Of a stretch of 64,000 nt of DNA, positions 44,992 through 54,019 are shown piece after piece. The position numbers and the translations under genes were made by a program. The DNA comes from Paenibacillus pinisoli (GTDB lineage Bacteria; Bacillota; Bacilli; Paenibacillales; Paenibacillaceae). How positions within the stretch are numbered: the first letter of the stretch is position 1; each line of letters starts with the position of its first letter. The stretch spans positions 1,178,001 through 1,242,000 of the forward strand of contig NZ_QXQB01000001.1 in assembly GCF_003605435.1 (NCBI RefSeq). The letters run 5' to 3'. The notes under the pieces were generated by a model that saw only the letters and a program-made list of their open reading frames with translations, did not search any database and was not told where the DNA came from.

Positions 44992-45813
44992 TTATAAAAA
45001 ACAATCCCTATGCTCAAGCACCCATTCCGCGAACGTTCTCGCCGGCTTGCCGGTCACCCTCTCCACTGTCGGCAGCACCGAATACCCGATCTCCGGCGGA
45101 TTTTTGCCCATTTGAACAAAAAACTCGATTGATTCCTCATCATGCCCCTGCTCGCTCCATCGTTGTCTGGCCTCTTCCTCCGTCAGCTCCTCAAAACGAA
45201 TGTTCTTGCCTGTCGCGTCCGAAATAACACTAACCGCTTCAATCCGCGACAGCGCCTCAGGCCCCGTCAAATAATAGCTTTGGCCATGATGCCCTGCCTC
45301 AGTTAATGCGGCAACGGAAACGGCAGCGATATCCCCCTCATGGATCCGGGCGCTGCGCACGGACCCGAACGGCTCGCGGACAACCCCTTCCGCTTGAATG
45401 GAAGGCTGCCAATCCATCAGTGCATTAGCCATAAATTCAACGGGCATAAGCATGGTCCATTCCAGCGAGCTTGCCTTGACCGCCTCCTCAAGCGGCCCTT
45501 CTTCATAAGACATCAGAACGGAAACCCGCTTCACACCTGCTTCCTCTGCCAACCGGATTAGGGCCGGATCGGTATTCCATGGCATATACGAATCATAGCT
45601 GGAAGCGATCAAATGAATGCCGGTAACGCCACTCAGCGCCTCCCGCAGCGTCTCCGCCTGCGTCAAGTCACCCGCTGCCGCCTCTGCCCCTTCCGGCAAT
45701 TGAGCCTTCTCCGGATTACGCGTTACGGCCCTCACCTTTACTCCCTTTTTCAGCAGCTGCTCTACCACATGCCTGCCAATCGTACCTGTTGCTCCTGTTA
45801 CCAAAATGGTCAT
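44992..45813 (-). CDS. NAD(P)-binding protein, NmrA-like SDR
   Basis: 273 residues. An N-terminal Rossmann glycine motif TGATGTIGRHV followed by the basic NADP-selecting TRNPEK; no Tyr-Lys catalytic pair of classical SDRs, as in NmrA-like sensors or atypical quinone reductases. It follows the WYL regulator by 12 bases and precedes the ABC-2 ATPase by 30, so it belongs to that cluster and may be under WYL control. Confidence 0.88.
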   Translation of the reverse strand: MTILVTGATGTIGRHVVEQLLKKGVKVRAVTRNPEKAQLPEGAEAAAGDLTQAETLREALSGVTGIHLIASSYDSYMPWNTDPALIRLAEEAGVKRVSVLMSYEEGPLEEAVKASSLEWTMLMPVEFMANALMDWQPSIQAEGVVREPFGSVRSARIHEGDIAAVSVAALTEAGHHGQSYYLTGPEALSRIEAVSVISDATGKNIRFEELTEEEARQRWSEQGHDEESIEFFVQMGKNPPEIGYSVLPTVERVTGKPARTFAEWVLEHRDCFL

Positions 45814-45825
45814 TTGTATAACCTC

Positions 45826-46725
45826 CTAATTGTTTTCATAGCGTGCGCGAATGGTATCAAGCTGGTTCAGCAATTCCTGCCTCAGCTCCTCTGGCGATAC
45901 AATCTCGACGATCGGGCCGAAGCTGAGGATGACGGATAGCGCATAGGCCTGCGAAAAAAATATCGTATGCACATCGATATGCGTTCCCAGATGCGTACAC
46001 TGGCCCTGAAATTGCTCGAAAATACGCGGCTGGTTCGTCGCATCAAAGCGAAGATGAACCTCGATGCCCCGCACCGGCTCTTCCGCCACAATATCCGGTG
46101 CTCCCAGCTTTGGCGTGAAGCGTCTGTCCGTCATCTGAAGTGAAGTCATGCGGGACACTTTGAAGCAGCGCTGAGCCTGCTTTAACAGGCAATGCCCCTC
46201 TACGTACCACCAGCCCCGGTCCCAGTATAGCCGTGCAGGCTCCACGCTTCTCTCCGATTCATTCCCCATCGAATCCGTGTAGGAGAACTTCACCGTTCGT
46301 TGCTGGCCGATCGCTTCATACAACGGCTTAATTGCATCCTTCTCCAGCACCGATGCGCTTGCATCGATAATAATGGGGTTCGGGCTGCCTCCATTCAGCA
46401 GAGCGGGCTGCAGGCTGCCCAGCTTATGGACGATGGAGGTAATTTTGTTGCCGACCGCTTCTTCCATTCCTTTCAGCAGATGAAAAATGACCGCCATATC
46501 ATCGATGGAGAAGTGCTGCTTGGACAAATAATAACCGTCCATTAGCTCAAAGCCCCCGACTACGCCGGAGAAAGAAACAACAGGTATGCCTGCTTCATTA
46601 ATCAAGTCCAAATCACGATAAATCGTACGGACGGACACTTCGAAGCGGGCGGCCAGTTCCGTCGCTGTTACCCGCTTTTTGCTCATCAGCTCGATCGTAA
46701 TGCCGAGCAAACGCTCCAGCTTCAT
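45826..46725 (-). CDS. WYL-domain transcriptional regulator, YafY type
   Basis: 299 residues: DeoR-like helix-turn-helix at the N-terminus (LMSKKRVTATELAARFEVSVRTIYRDLDLINEAGIP), then the WYL domain (about 135-225, GQQRTVKFSYTDSMGNESERSVEPARLYWDRGWWYVEGH) and the C-terminal WCX region. First gene of a four-gene cluster with the NmrA-like protein and the ABC-2 transporter. Probably a ligand-responsive regulator of that cluster. Confidence 0.9.
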   Translation of the reverse strand: MKLERLLGITIELMSKKRVTATELAARFEVSVRTIYRDLDLINEAGIPVVSFSGVVGGFELMDGYYLSKQHFSIDDMAVIFHLLKGMEEAVGNKITSIVHKLGSLQPALLNGGSPNPIIIDASASVLEKDAIKPLYEAIGQQRTVKFSYTDSMGNESERSVEPARLYWDRGWWYVEGHCLLKQAQRCFKVSRMTSLQMTDRRFTPKLGAPDIVAEEPVRGIEVHLRFDATNQPRIFEQFQGQCTHLGTHIDVHTIFFSQAYALSVILSFGPIVEIVSPEELRQELLNQLDTIRARYENN

Positions 46726-46850
46726 GCTGATTCCCCCTCATCCGAGATGCTTGATCCGATTCGCTTGCGAAGAGCATAACTTAGAAACTATGACATCTTG
46801 TTTGTCAGTGTTTGAAAATCATTTCCATTCAATTTCAAGACTCGCCAATA

Positions 46851-46884
46851 AAAATAACGGCAACAGGCTGCTCGCCTATTGCCG
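46851..46884 (-). terminator. Terminator of the ADP-ribosylglycohydrolase gene
   Basis: Stem CGGCAACAGGC (46858-46868) with GCCTATTGCCG (46874-46884), one wobble, followed on the minus strand by TTATTTTTATTGG. Confidence 0.85.
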
Positions 46885-46905
46885 CTTCTTAGAATATTTC
46901 ACTAG

Positions 46906-49068
46906 TTAAATGCCTTCTACCGCAAATCGCGTAAAATGCGTATGGCTGCCATGCATCGTCGCAAAGCCGATGCTTCCGTTCAAGTAAGGGTTGTCGGTAT
47001 CTTCATAGGATAATAGCTGCCCCCCGTTCCATTCTACCGTCAGCACAGGACCATTTGCCGTAACCGCAATCGTATAGGCTCCTCCGGCTTCCCACGGGAA
47101 ATCAACTTCCTGCAAGACCTGGTAGCCGTTGTTGTTTTTGAGAAGCGCAAGCTTGCCTCCCGGGGCTAGCCCTACCGCATAGCTGCGGATGCCTCCTTGT
47201 ACGCGTGCAAGCATGTAATGTCCTTCGCCCAGCTTAGGGATAAGCTCTGCCTCCAGGCGGTAATCCGTCCAGGCCGGATCACCGGTATAGCATTCAGCCG
47301 ATTCCGCCGCATAGCTTCCGCTCAGCTCGCCATCCTCCAGCGTCCATATGCCTCGCAAATACGAGAATTGGCTGACTTCCACATGCAGGTTGTTCCACAC
47401 CTCAAGCCGCTCTTGCGCAAAGTTGACCTCATAATGCGGCTTACCGGCAAACGTGAAGTCATCCACATAAGCAATCAACTCCATTCCCCGTCCGTCCAGC
47501 GGAATAAACTCGATGCCCGCTTCCTCCAGACATGCGCCTGACAGATATGGGATGTCGAAGGAAGCCTCCTGCCATTCTCCAGGCGCAAGCTGAACTGGTT
47601 CCCCATAATACCGTTCATTGCGATTGCCGTCTTTCACATACATAACCGCTTTGACTGGTACTGGTGAATCTTGAGGCAGCAGCAGCTGTGCCGACATGGA
47701 TTGTCCCGGGTACAAAATCGGCGAGAAGCTGGGATCGTAGCGGCTGTCATCGAAATCAGCAGGCCGGTAATATGTCTGATGGTACAGACGATACGCATGT
47801 CCGCCTTGCACCTTGTCGAAGGCCACTTTCAACGAACGAGAGCCGGAATAGGCCTGCTCCGGCGTATTTTCGATCAAAGCATTCACATGGGCTTCGTCGC
47901 TTGTATTCGTCCTCATCGCATGAGTGGAGCCGGGGTATTCGAAGTGGAATTTCGGTCCCTTGCCTTGCAAAATCGCCTCCCACTCCTGAGGCATCGCTTC
48001 ACCTGCAATGAGGTAGCCAAACCTGGAAATATAGGCTGCGCACGCCGGCAAATCCGTAATATTCAGCGATCCCATTACGCTGGAGCTGCACATGAAATCA
48101 TTGATTGGCGTTCTCCACTCCGGCCCGATTCCATCCAGTCCCGTGAACACACCGAGAATCGCACCTACATTGCCAACATTGCAGTCGGTATCCCAGCCGC
48201 ACATATTGCAAATATTGATGGTCCGCGAGAAATCGCCTCCGCCATACAGCATGGATAAGAGGATAACCGCCGAGTTCGGAATGATATGGCAGTTGCCCGG
48301 AAATTTGTCGTATCCAAAATGGTCTCTGACATACATAAAGCAATCGCGCCAATTGTCCGGGTGCTCCCGGTGGAAATCTCTGACGGCATCGGCCATTCTC
48401 CGATATTCGCATTGCTCAGGTATAACAGACAAACCTGCGTCGATGACCTCATCCATCGTGTCTGCCCGATAGGCAGCCGAAATCGCGGCAGCGATAAAGC
48501 GGCCACCGTACATGCCTTCTCCGTCATGCGATACGCTTGCAGCCTTCTCCGCATATTCGGCGGCAAGCTCCGGATTGCCCGGTGCGATCATTCCCCATAC
48601 GTCGATGAAAATTTGACCGCCGATTTGCTCTGCCACTACTGCGCCGTTCTGCTCAATGGAACCCGATCTGGGCGCCATAATGCCGTTCTTCAAATTCAGA
48701 TATGCTGTGTGCTCCGTGGACACCCCGTAGCCGCCCCACCAATAGAAGCCATGCTGATCCGGCGCGTAATTAAGCCAGGTCAAGCCGATTTGCTCCGGCG
48801 TGATGTCGCGTGTATGCGTGTAATCCTCCAGCGCCCGGAGGAAAAACATCGGTCCGTTCGTATCGTCATCAGCCGCAAAATTGCGGAATTGATGCGGATA
48901 AGCTGTTATTTCTCCAAAAACGCGCTGAAGTCTTTCGTAGCTCCAATTTTCTACATTCGCGCCATGGCGGACGCCAACCATCTTGCCAAGCCATCCTGCA
49001 TATGTCCGTTCAATATAATCTGACTGCAAGCCTTTGCGGCTTGCTGCCGATAATGCCGTGTTTTCCAT
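46906..49068 (-). CDS. ADP-ribosylglycohydrolase-fold protein with C-terminal ligand-binding domains
   Basis: 720 residues without signal peptide or membrane segment. N-terminal domain (about 18-370) is DraG-like: metal motif DDDTNGP (Asp67-69), HDGEGMYGG (181-189) and the second site GWDTDCNVGN (291-300), so the di-metal centre looks complete. From about 385 two beta-rich domains follow: a CBM-like segment (about 390-550, GSRSLKVAFDKVQGGHAYRL) and a LamG / 3-keto-disaccharide-hydrolase-like jelly roll (about 560-720, YRLEAELIPKLGEGHYMLARVQGG). Such a tail suggests a glycoside or carbohydrate ligand rather than protein ADP-ribose. LacI-type regulator upstream, with a perfect palindrome between them. 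Substrate unknown. Confidence 0.85.
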   Translation of the reverse strand: MENTALSAASRKGLQSDYIERTYAGWLGKMVGVRHGANVENWSYERLQRVFGEITAYPHQFRNFAADDDTNGPMFFLRALEDYTHTRDITPEQIGLTWLNYAPDQHGFYWWGGYGVSTEHTAYLNLKNGIMAPRSGSIEQNGAVVAEQIGGQIFIDVWGMIAPGNPELAAEYAEKAASVSHDGEGMYGGRFIAAAISAAYRADTMDEVIDAGLSVIPEQCEYRRMADAVRDFHREHPDNWRDCFMYVRDHFGYDKFPGNCHIIPNSAVILLSMLYGGGDFSRTINICNMCGWDTDCNVGNVGAILGVFTGLDGIGPEWRTPINDFMCSSSVMGSLNITDLPACAAYISRFGYLIAGEAMPQEWEAILQGKGPKFHFEYPGSTHAMRTNTSDEAHVNALIENTPEQAYSGSRSLKVAFDKVQGGHAYRLYHQTYYRPADFDDSRYDPSFSPILYPGQSMSAQLLLPQDSPVPVKAVMYVKDGNRNERYYGEPVQLAPGEWQEASFDIPYLSGACLEEAGIEFIPLDGRGMELIAYVDDFTFAGKPHYEVNFAQERLEVWNNLHVEVSQFSYLRGIWTLEDGELSGSYAAESAECYTGDPAWTDYRLEAELIPKLGEGHYMLARVQGGIRSYAVGLAPGGKLALLKNNNGYQVLQEVDFPWEAGGAYTIAVTANGPVLTVEWNGGQLLSYEDTDNPYLNGSIGFATMHGSHTHFTRFAVEGI

Positions 49069-49205
49069 AAATGTCTCTCCTGTCTGTGGATGTAGGTAAG
49101 TTGAAAACGGCTTTTTGCGATTTTTATCAATGGATCAGCCGGATTATGAAGTTCAATCAAATAAATTTTTTGCTCGGTGATCAAACGTCGATTCATTTTC
49201 GAGAA

Positions 49206-49229
49206 AATTTTCGAACCGGTTCGAAAATT
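49206..49229. promoter_or_regulatory. Perfect 24-bp palindrome, LacI-type operator
   Basis: The centre TTTTCGAACCGGTTCGAAAA extended by AA and TT on each side is a perfect 24-base palindrome with a central CG step, the classic shape of LacI/GalR-family operators. It lies 138 bases before the glycohydrolase-like gene and 95 bases after the regulator stop. Confidence 0.75.
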
Positions 49230-49323
49230 AGTATCACACGGCCGTCTTGAATTGTCAAGCGACCGATATTCGTTGTTGATGCCATAAATAAAGTAATCGA
49301 GATTCATGGTGCGATTCCACTTA

Positions 49324-50346
49324 TTAAGACTCCATTACTTTCACTGTCGATTCTCTTACGATCAGCCTAGGCTCCAATTGGACCTTGCGAAGCGGGGTAG
49401 TCTGGCCCTCCTTGATCCGTTGGATGAGAAGCTCTGCGGCTATACGCCCCGTCTCTGCCGTCAAGTTGGACACTGTCGATACGCGCGGCCGCGTAATGGT
49501 TGACCAGCTAATATCGTCCACTCCGACTACCGCAATGTCCTCCGGCACACGTATCCCTTTCTCCAACAGCCGCTGAATAAGTCCGATGGCGATCATATCG
49601 TTGGCGGCATACACACCGCCAGGAAGCTCCGGCAGCCCGCTTATATAATCAGCCGCTTGTATGCCCGTCTGCAAGGAAAAATCAGAGCCGATATATACAT
49701 TGCCGGGATCAAGCTTAAGGAAATTAGCGCTAAGCGCAGCTTCATATGCAGCATAGCGCGTCCCTTGATGCACCTCTTTGGGCCCGCCGGCATACGCGAT
49801 ATTGGTGCATCCGATGCGGATCAGATGCTCCATTGCAAGGGTGCCTTCCGGCTTCGACAGATACACCATATCCGCATTCACATCGTCGCCTAGATTGCCG
49901 ATCAAGCTTACGGGTACTGTGGAATGGTTAATATACTTTTTCAGCGCAGCGGGGAAGCTGATGGTCGACATAATAATACCGTCGATATGCATTTCATTTA
50001 CCTTGCCCATAATCGAGAGCTCTTCCGACGGATTGCCGTAATGGTTGATCAGCACAAGACGGAAACCATGCTCCTTCGCAACCTGCTCCACCGCCCAAGC
50101 AAGCTCGGGGTAGTAGGGGTTGCGTATATCGTCAATAGCAAGCGCAATCTGCTGCTTCATATTTGTCTTCAGACTTCTAGCAAGCATATTAGGCCGGAAG
50201 CCCAGCTCTTCTATCGCTTGCAGCACTTTGCTCCGCGTTACCGGCTTGACGCCAGGCACATCGTTAATAATCCGTGACACGGTTGATTTCGCTACTCCTG
50301 CCCGTTTTGCCACATCGGCAATCGTAACCGAATCTGATTTGGCCAT
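49324..50346 (-). CDS. LacI-family transcriptional regulator
   Basis: 340 residues. N-terminal HTH and hinge (VTIADVAKRAGVAKSTVSRIINDVPGVKPVTRSKVLQAIEELGFRPNMLARSL), then the periplasmic-binding-protein-like sugar-sensing domain (about 65-335) ending VGVDDISWSTITRPRVSTV. Same strand as, and upstream of, the glycohydrolase-like gene, with the palindromic operator in the gap and a half-similar site before its own ATG. Likely sugar-responsive repressor of both. Confidence 0.95.
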   Translation of the reverse strand: MAKSDSVTIADVAKRAGVAKSTVSRIINDVPGVKPVTRSKVLQAIEELGFRPNMLARSLKTNMKQQIALAIDDIRNPYYPELAWAVEQVAKEHGFRLVLINHYGNPSEELSIMGKVNEMHIDGIIMSTISFPAALKKYINHSTVPVSLIGNLGDDVNADMVYLSKPEGTLAMEHLIRIGCTNIAYAGGPKEVHQGTRYAAYEAALSANFLKLDPGNVYIGSDFSLQTGIQAADYISGLPELPGGVYAANDMIAIGLIQRLLEKGIRVPEDIAVVGVDDISWSTITRPRVSTVSNLTAETGRIAAELLIQRIKEGQTTPLRKVQLEPRLIVRESTVKVMES

Positions 50347-50385
50347 CTGTATCTGCTCCTAAGCTTCGTTCTGTACCATTTTCCT

Positions 50386-50402
50386 GGTACCGGTTCGAAT
50401 TC
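50386..50402. promoter_or_regulatory. Second, half-matching operator before the lacI-type gene
   Basis: Contains ACCGGTTCGAA (50389-50399), identical to one half of the 24-bp palindrome at 49206-49229, located about 43 bases upstream of the regulator ATG. The left half is diverged. Suggests autoregulation. Confidence 0.55.
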
Positions 50403-50460
50403 ATTATGTCATTAATGGCGAGGCCCGGCAACTGATAGAGGACAATATACGAGAATCCAC

Positions 50461-50488
50461 AAAAAAGAACGGGGTCGCTTCCCCGTCC
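50461..50488 (-). terminator. Terminator of recQ
   Basis: Stem AACGGGG/CCCCGTC (50468-50474 with 50481-50487) with one mismatch, loop about 6 bases, followed on the minus strand by TCTTTTTTGTGG; 43 bases past the recQ stop. Confidence 0.8.
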
Positions 50489-50530
50489 TCACATTTAGCT
50501 TCATGTGTACACAAGCTGATGAGCAAAACA

Positions 50531-52690
50531 TTATTTCGAGCCGTTCGATATGCCGTGCTTGCATAGTACCCCGTGAATGGCAAAATAAGCTACATCGGGG
50601 GGCAGCTCGTCTTTTATCGGCTTAAGCCGCTCCGTGCCAACACGATCGATGGCTTGCAAGATGCTCTCCTCTTGGTGAGGAGGAACAATCCGGTCCCAAT
50701 CCACCTCGTAACCTTCGCCGGCGCCGCGGATAATATGCCCCTCCACCGTCACTTGGCTAAACCCCCGCTCCTTCGCAATCTCAGCCGGCGACATGCCGGC
50801 GTTGAATAGCTCAAGAGACTGTAGATGACTAGGCTGCTCATCCTGATCCGCCCTTCTGGAGGCCGGTGCCGGTCTGCTGGTGCGGGAGTAAGCAGCGGAT
50901 GCGGGCTCATCGGGGTTTTGCGGAAAATCTGCCACAATGGCGATAATATCATTCCCGTATTTGCTCCCTTTGGCAGCCCCGATTCCTTTCACCTCCAGCA
51001 GATCGTCAATCGAAGCAGGCCGGGCATTCGCGATATCTCTTAAAGTTGCGTCAAAGAAGATCATAAATGGAGGCACGCCTTCCTTGGCGGCAGCGTCTCT
51101 GCGCCATGCTTTCAGCGCGTCAAACAATGGAGATGCCTCAGAAGATGCCGAGGCTGCCTGTCTTACAGACGCCCGCACCCGCTGCGATATCATCTCCTTG
51201 CCTTCCAGCACCGGCAGTGCGCTCGCGGTCAAGGATACGGTTGGATACTGTCCCTCGCTAAGACGCATATATCCTTCTGCTACCAGCCAATATAGCCAGT
51301 CCGCAATCTCTTTCTCTGGCAAATGACGCATTAACCCATAGGTCGTCAGCCTGTCGAGACCAAATCCCAGCAGCCGCTTGTCGCGGGAGCCCTTCAATAC
51401 TTTAGCCGCCATCGTCACTCCGAACCGGCCTTTCATCCTGCCGACGCAGGATAGGGCCATCTTAGCATCCTCGGTACGGTCTACCGCTTCGCTCTTATCG
51501 AGACAGCTGCTGCATTTTCCGCATACCGGGACATCGCTCTCTCCGAAGTAGTCAACGATAAATTGCTGCAGGCAGCGCTGTGTGCGGCTGTAATTCATCA
51601 TCATATGAAGCTTGGACATCTGGATTGATTTTCGCTCCGTATCCCCCGTCCCTTGCTCAATCAGGAAACGCTGGACCTGCATATCCGCCGGTTCAAAAAG
51701 CAGGATACAATCGCTTTCCTCCCCGTCGCGGCCGGCCCGGCCCGCTTCCTGATAATAGGACTCTAAGTCGCCGGGCATCTGCCAGTGCAGCACGTAACGA
51801 ACGTTAGGCTTGTCGATCCCCATGCCGAACGCGTTCGTCGCAACCATGACTCGGACCTGGTCGAAGCGGAATTGCTCCTGCGTCTCCGCCCTATCGGTGT
51901 CTGATAATCCGCCATGATAGACGCCAGACTCCAGCCCGAATTGCCGGACGATCCCGCCTACTTCTTCCGCTTCTTTTCTTGTTGCCGTATAGATAATGCC
52001 GGACTGATCCTCTCTTTGCTTCAAAAAATCTTTCAGAAACCGCTTCTTATCTACCCCGCTCACGACAGACAAAGATAGATTGGGACGGGCAAAGCCTGTC
52101 ACATACCGGCGCGGATTGTTCAGACGCAGCATAGCCGCAATGTCATCGGCCACCTCTTCTGTAGCCGTCGCTGTAAAAGCGGCTACCAAAGGCCGATTCG
52201 GCATTCTGCCGATCCAGCCCGCCAGCTGGCGGTAGCTTGGACGGAAATCATGCCCCCACTGTGACACGCAGTGAGCCTCGTCAATCGCGATGAGCGGGAT
52301 ATGGAGCTGCTCAGACAGCGTCTGGAACATGGGGGCGTCCAATCTCTCTGGCGCGACATAAAGCAGCTTGTATTCGCCTTGCATCGCATTGCGCAGCACT
52401 TCCCGGTACTCCGCCGCGCCAAGCGAGCTATTCAGGAATGCAGCCGACACGCCAACGCGATGCAAGCTGTCGACCTGATCCTTCATCAGCGAGATCAACG
52501 GTGAAATCACAAGTGTCGTGCCCGGCAGCAATAACGCCGGAAGCTGATAACAGATCGACTTGCCGCCGCCCGTCGGCAGGATAGCCAGAGTATCGTGGCC
52601 CTCCACAATGCCCTCTATAATATCTTCCTGCCCTTTTCGAAATGAATCATAGCCATATACTTCTTTAAGCAATTGCAATGCCTTTTCCAT
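50531..52690 (-). CDS. recQ: ATP-dependent DNA helicase RecQ
   Basis: 3-prime to 5-prime helicase in recombination and repair. 719 residues: helicase core with Walker A LPTGGGKS (about 38-45), DEAH box, and motif VI QEAGRAGRDGEESD; RQC zinc domain with the cysteines in GKCSSC and neighbours (about 380-400); winged helix (to about 500); HRDC domain (about 530-610); and an extra C-terminal helix-turn-helix region (about 640-715, SLELFNAGMSPAEIAKERGFSQVTVEGHI). The tail is longer than the 591-residue B. subtilis RecQ. Mostly monocistronic. Confidence 0.96.
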   Translation of the reverse strand: MEKALQLLKEVYGYDSFRKGQEDIIEGIVEGHDTLAILPTGGGKSICYQLPALLLPGTTLVISPLISLMKDQVDSLHRVGVSAAFLNSSLGAAEYREVLRNAMQGEYKLLYVAPERLDAPMFQTLSEQLHIPLIAIDEAHCVSQWGHDFRPSYRQLAGWIGRMPNRPLVAAFTATATEEVADDIAAMLRLNNPRRYVTGFARPNLSLSVVSGVDKKRFLKDFLKQREDQSGIIYTATRKEAEEVGGIVRQFGLESGVYHGGLSDTDRAETQEQFRFDQVRVMVATNAFGMGIDKPNVRYVLHWQMPGDLESYYQEAGRAGRDGEESDCILLFEPADMQVQRFLIEQGTGDTERKSIQMSKLHMMMNYSRTQRCLQQFIVDYFGESDVPVCGKCSSCLDKSEAVDRTEDAKMALSCVGRMKGRFGVTMAAKVLKGSRDKRLLGFGLDRLTTYGLMRHLPEKEIADWLYWLVAEGYMRLSEGQYPTVSLTASALPVLEGKEMISQRVRASVRQAASASSEASPLFDALKAWRRDAAAKEGVPPFMIFFDATLRDIANARPASIDDLLEVKGIGAAKGSKYGNDIIAIVADFPQNPDEPASAAYSRTSRPAPASRRADQDEQPSHLQSLELFNAGMSPAEIAKERGFSQVTVEGHIIRGAGEGYEVDWDRIVPPHQEESILQAIDRVGTERLKPIKDELPPDVAYFAIHGVLCKHGISNGSK

Positions 52691-52727
52691 CTTTGACCGC
52701 AGCCTCCTCTCTCCAAAAACGGAAAGA

Positions 52728-52751
52728 ACCCTGGCAGTATGCTGTCAGGGT
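52728..52751 (-). terminator. Terminator of mdh
   Basis: Stem ACCCTGGCAG (52728-52737) with CTGTCAGGGT (52742-52751), one mismatch, followed on the minus strand by TCTTTCCGTTTTTGG. Confidence 0.8.
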
Positions 52752-52783
52752 CCTCCCGTACGTTAGTCCAAAGTCGAATCAGA

Positions 52784-53728
52784 TTAACCGCCTGTTACAA
52801 TTTGAATGACGTTGCGTACGGATTGAGCCGATTGATCAAGCGCTGTTTTTTCTTCAGCCGTCAGCTCGAGCTCGATCACTTTCTCAATGCCGTCGCCGCC
52901 GATGATAGCCGGCACGCCCATGAACAGGTTGTCGTATCCGTATTCGCCTTCAAGGTATGCGATAACCGGAATGATGCGTTTCTTGTCCTTCAGCACCGCT
53001 TCGGTCATCTGAACAAGGGATGCGGCCGGGGCGTAATAGGCGCTGCCGTTGCCCAGCAGATTGACGATTTCGCCGCCGCCGACGCGAGCGCGCTTCACGA
53101 TAGCGTCAATGCGTTCAGCCGGAATCAGCTTCTCGATCGGAATGCCTGCTACGTTGGAGTAACGTACAAGCGGCACCATGTCGTCCCCATGGCCGCCAAG
53201 CACGAAGCCGCGCACATCTTCAACCGACACGTTCAGCTCTTGTGCGATAAAGGTGCAATAACGCGCCGTGTCCAGCACGCCGGATTGGCCGATGACGCGG
53301 TTTTTAGGGAAGCCGAGCGCTTGGAAAGCAACATACGTCATGGCATCCACCGGGTTGCTCAAAATGATGACGTAAGCGTTAGGGCTAGTCGCTTTTACGC
53401 TTTCGCATACGGATTTCACGATACCGGCGTTTGTGTTCACCAAATCATCGCGGCTCATGCCAGGCTTGCGCGCCACACCTGCCGTAATGATGACAACGTC
53501 GGAGTCCTTTGTATCCTCGTAATTCGATGTACCGATAATGTTAGCATCGACGCCGATAACCGGAGTAGCCTCCAGCATATCGAGCGCCTTGCCTTTCGTA
53601 GGGTTCTCCAGAGGCGCAATATCGACGAGCACGATATCGCCAAGTTCTTTCTGCGCCAGCATGAGCGCCGTCGTCGCACCTGTGAAGCCTGCACCTACAA
53701 CCGTAATCTTCTTACGTTGAATCGCCAT
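52784..53728 (-). CDS. mdh: Malate dehydrogenase
   Basis: NAD-dependent oxidation of malate to oxaloacetate in the TCA cycle. 314 residues from [12 protein letters not shown]; Rossmann [10 protein letters not shown], adenine-selecting Asp in VLVDIA, substrate Arg residues in [14 protein letters not shown] and catalytic His in [18 protein letters not shown] 53728 is preferred (GGGAGG, nine-base spacing); TTG 53734 is too close to that site. It belongs to the citZ-icd-mdh run, although 291 bases and a hairpin separate it from icd. Confidence 0.97.
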   Translation of the reverse strand: MAIQRKKITVVGAGFTGATTALMLAQKELGDIVLVDIAPLENPTKGKALDMLEATPVIGVDANIIGTSNYEDTKDSDVVIITAGVARKPGMSRDDLVNTNAGIVKSVCESVKATSPNAYVIILSNPVDAMTYVAFQALGFPKNRVIGQSGVLDTARYCTFIAQELNVSVEDVRGFVLGGHGDDMVPLVRYSNVAGIPIEKLIPAERIDAIVKRARVGGGEIVNLLGNGSAYYAPAASLVQMTEAVLKDKKRIIPVIAYLEGEYGYDNLFMGVPAIIGGDGIEKVIELELTAEEKTALDQSAQSVRNVIQIVTGG

Positions 53729-53976
53729 AACCAATGACCTCCCTATTTTCGTCTATCGCGTAATCGCATCATCATGCTTCTATACCCTTTTATACACATT
53801 TCCGCATCAAAAAATACCCTCGCAGCCGCCGAGCATCTGCCGCAGTAGCAGCAGATAGGGCCCGTTTCCCCCCACAATGCCTATGCGCCCCTGTACTCCC
53901 TCGTGCTTCGAGCGGAATTCAGAGGCGCATCGCCGTGGCTCCCTTAAGGGAGTTAAAGTAGCTTCAATCAGGCGAT

Positions 53977-54010
53977 CCCTTGGACGGCCGCATGGCCGTC
54001 AGCTAAAGGG
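53977..54010 (-). other. Hairpin in the icd-mdh gap
   Basis: ACGGCC-GCAT-GGCCGT with a flanking CCCTT/AAGGG stem (53977-54010), ten bases beyond the icd stop and with no T run. A 14-bp palindrome CTCCCTTAAGGGAG lies at 53939-53952. The 291-base gap 53729-54019 holds these and no gene; possible mRNA processing or stabilising element between the two genes. Confidence 0.5.
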
Positions 54011-54019
54011 AAACCTACA

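Noticed and set aside
46906..49068. Toxin-type ADP-ribosyl system (DarT/DarG-like) for phage defence
   Set aside because: No ADP-ribosyltransferase partner, no macrodomain, and a LacI regulator with ligand-binding domains points to metabolism.
49081..49120. cre-like TTGAAAACGGCTTTTTG before the glycohydrolase-like gene
   Set aside because: Right half does not fit the consensus; likely chance.
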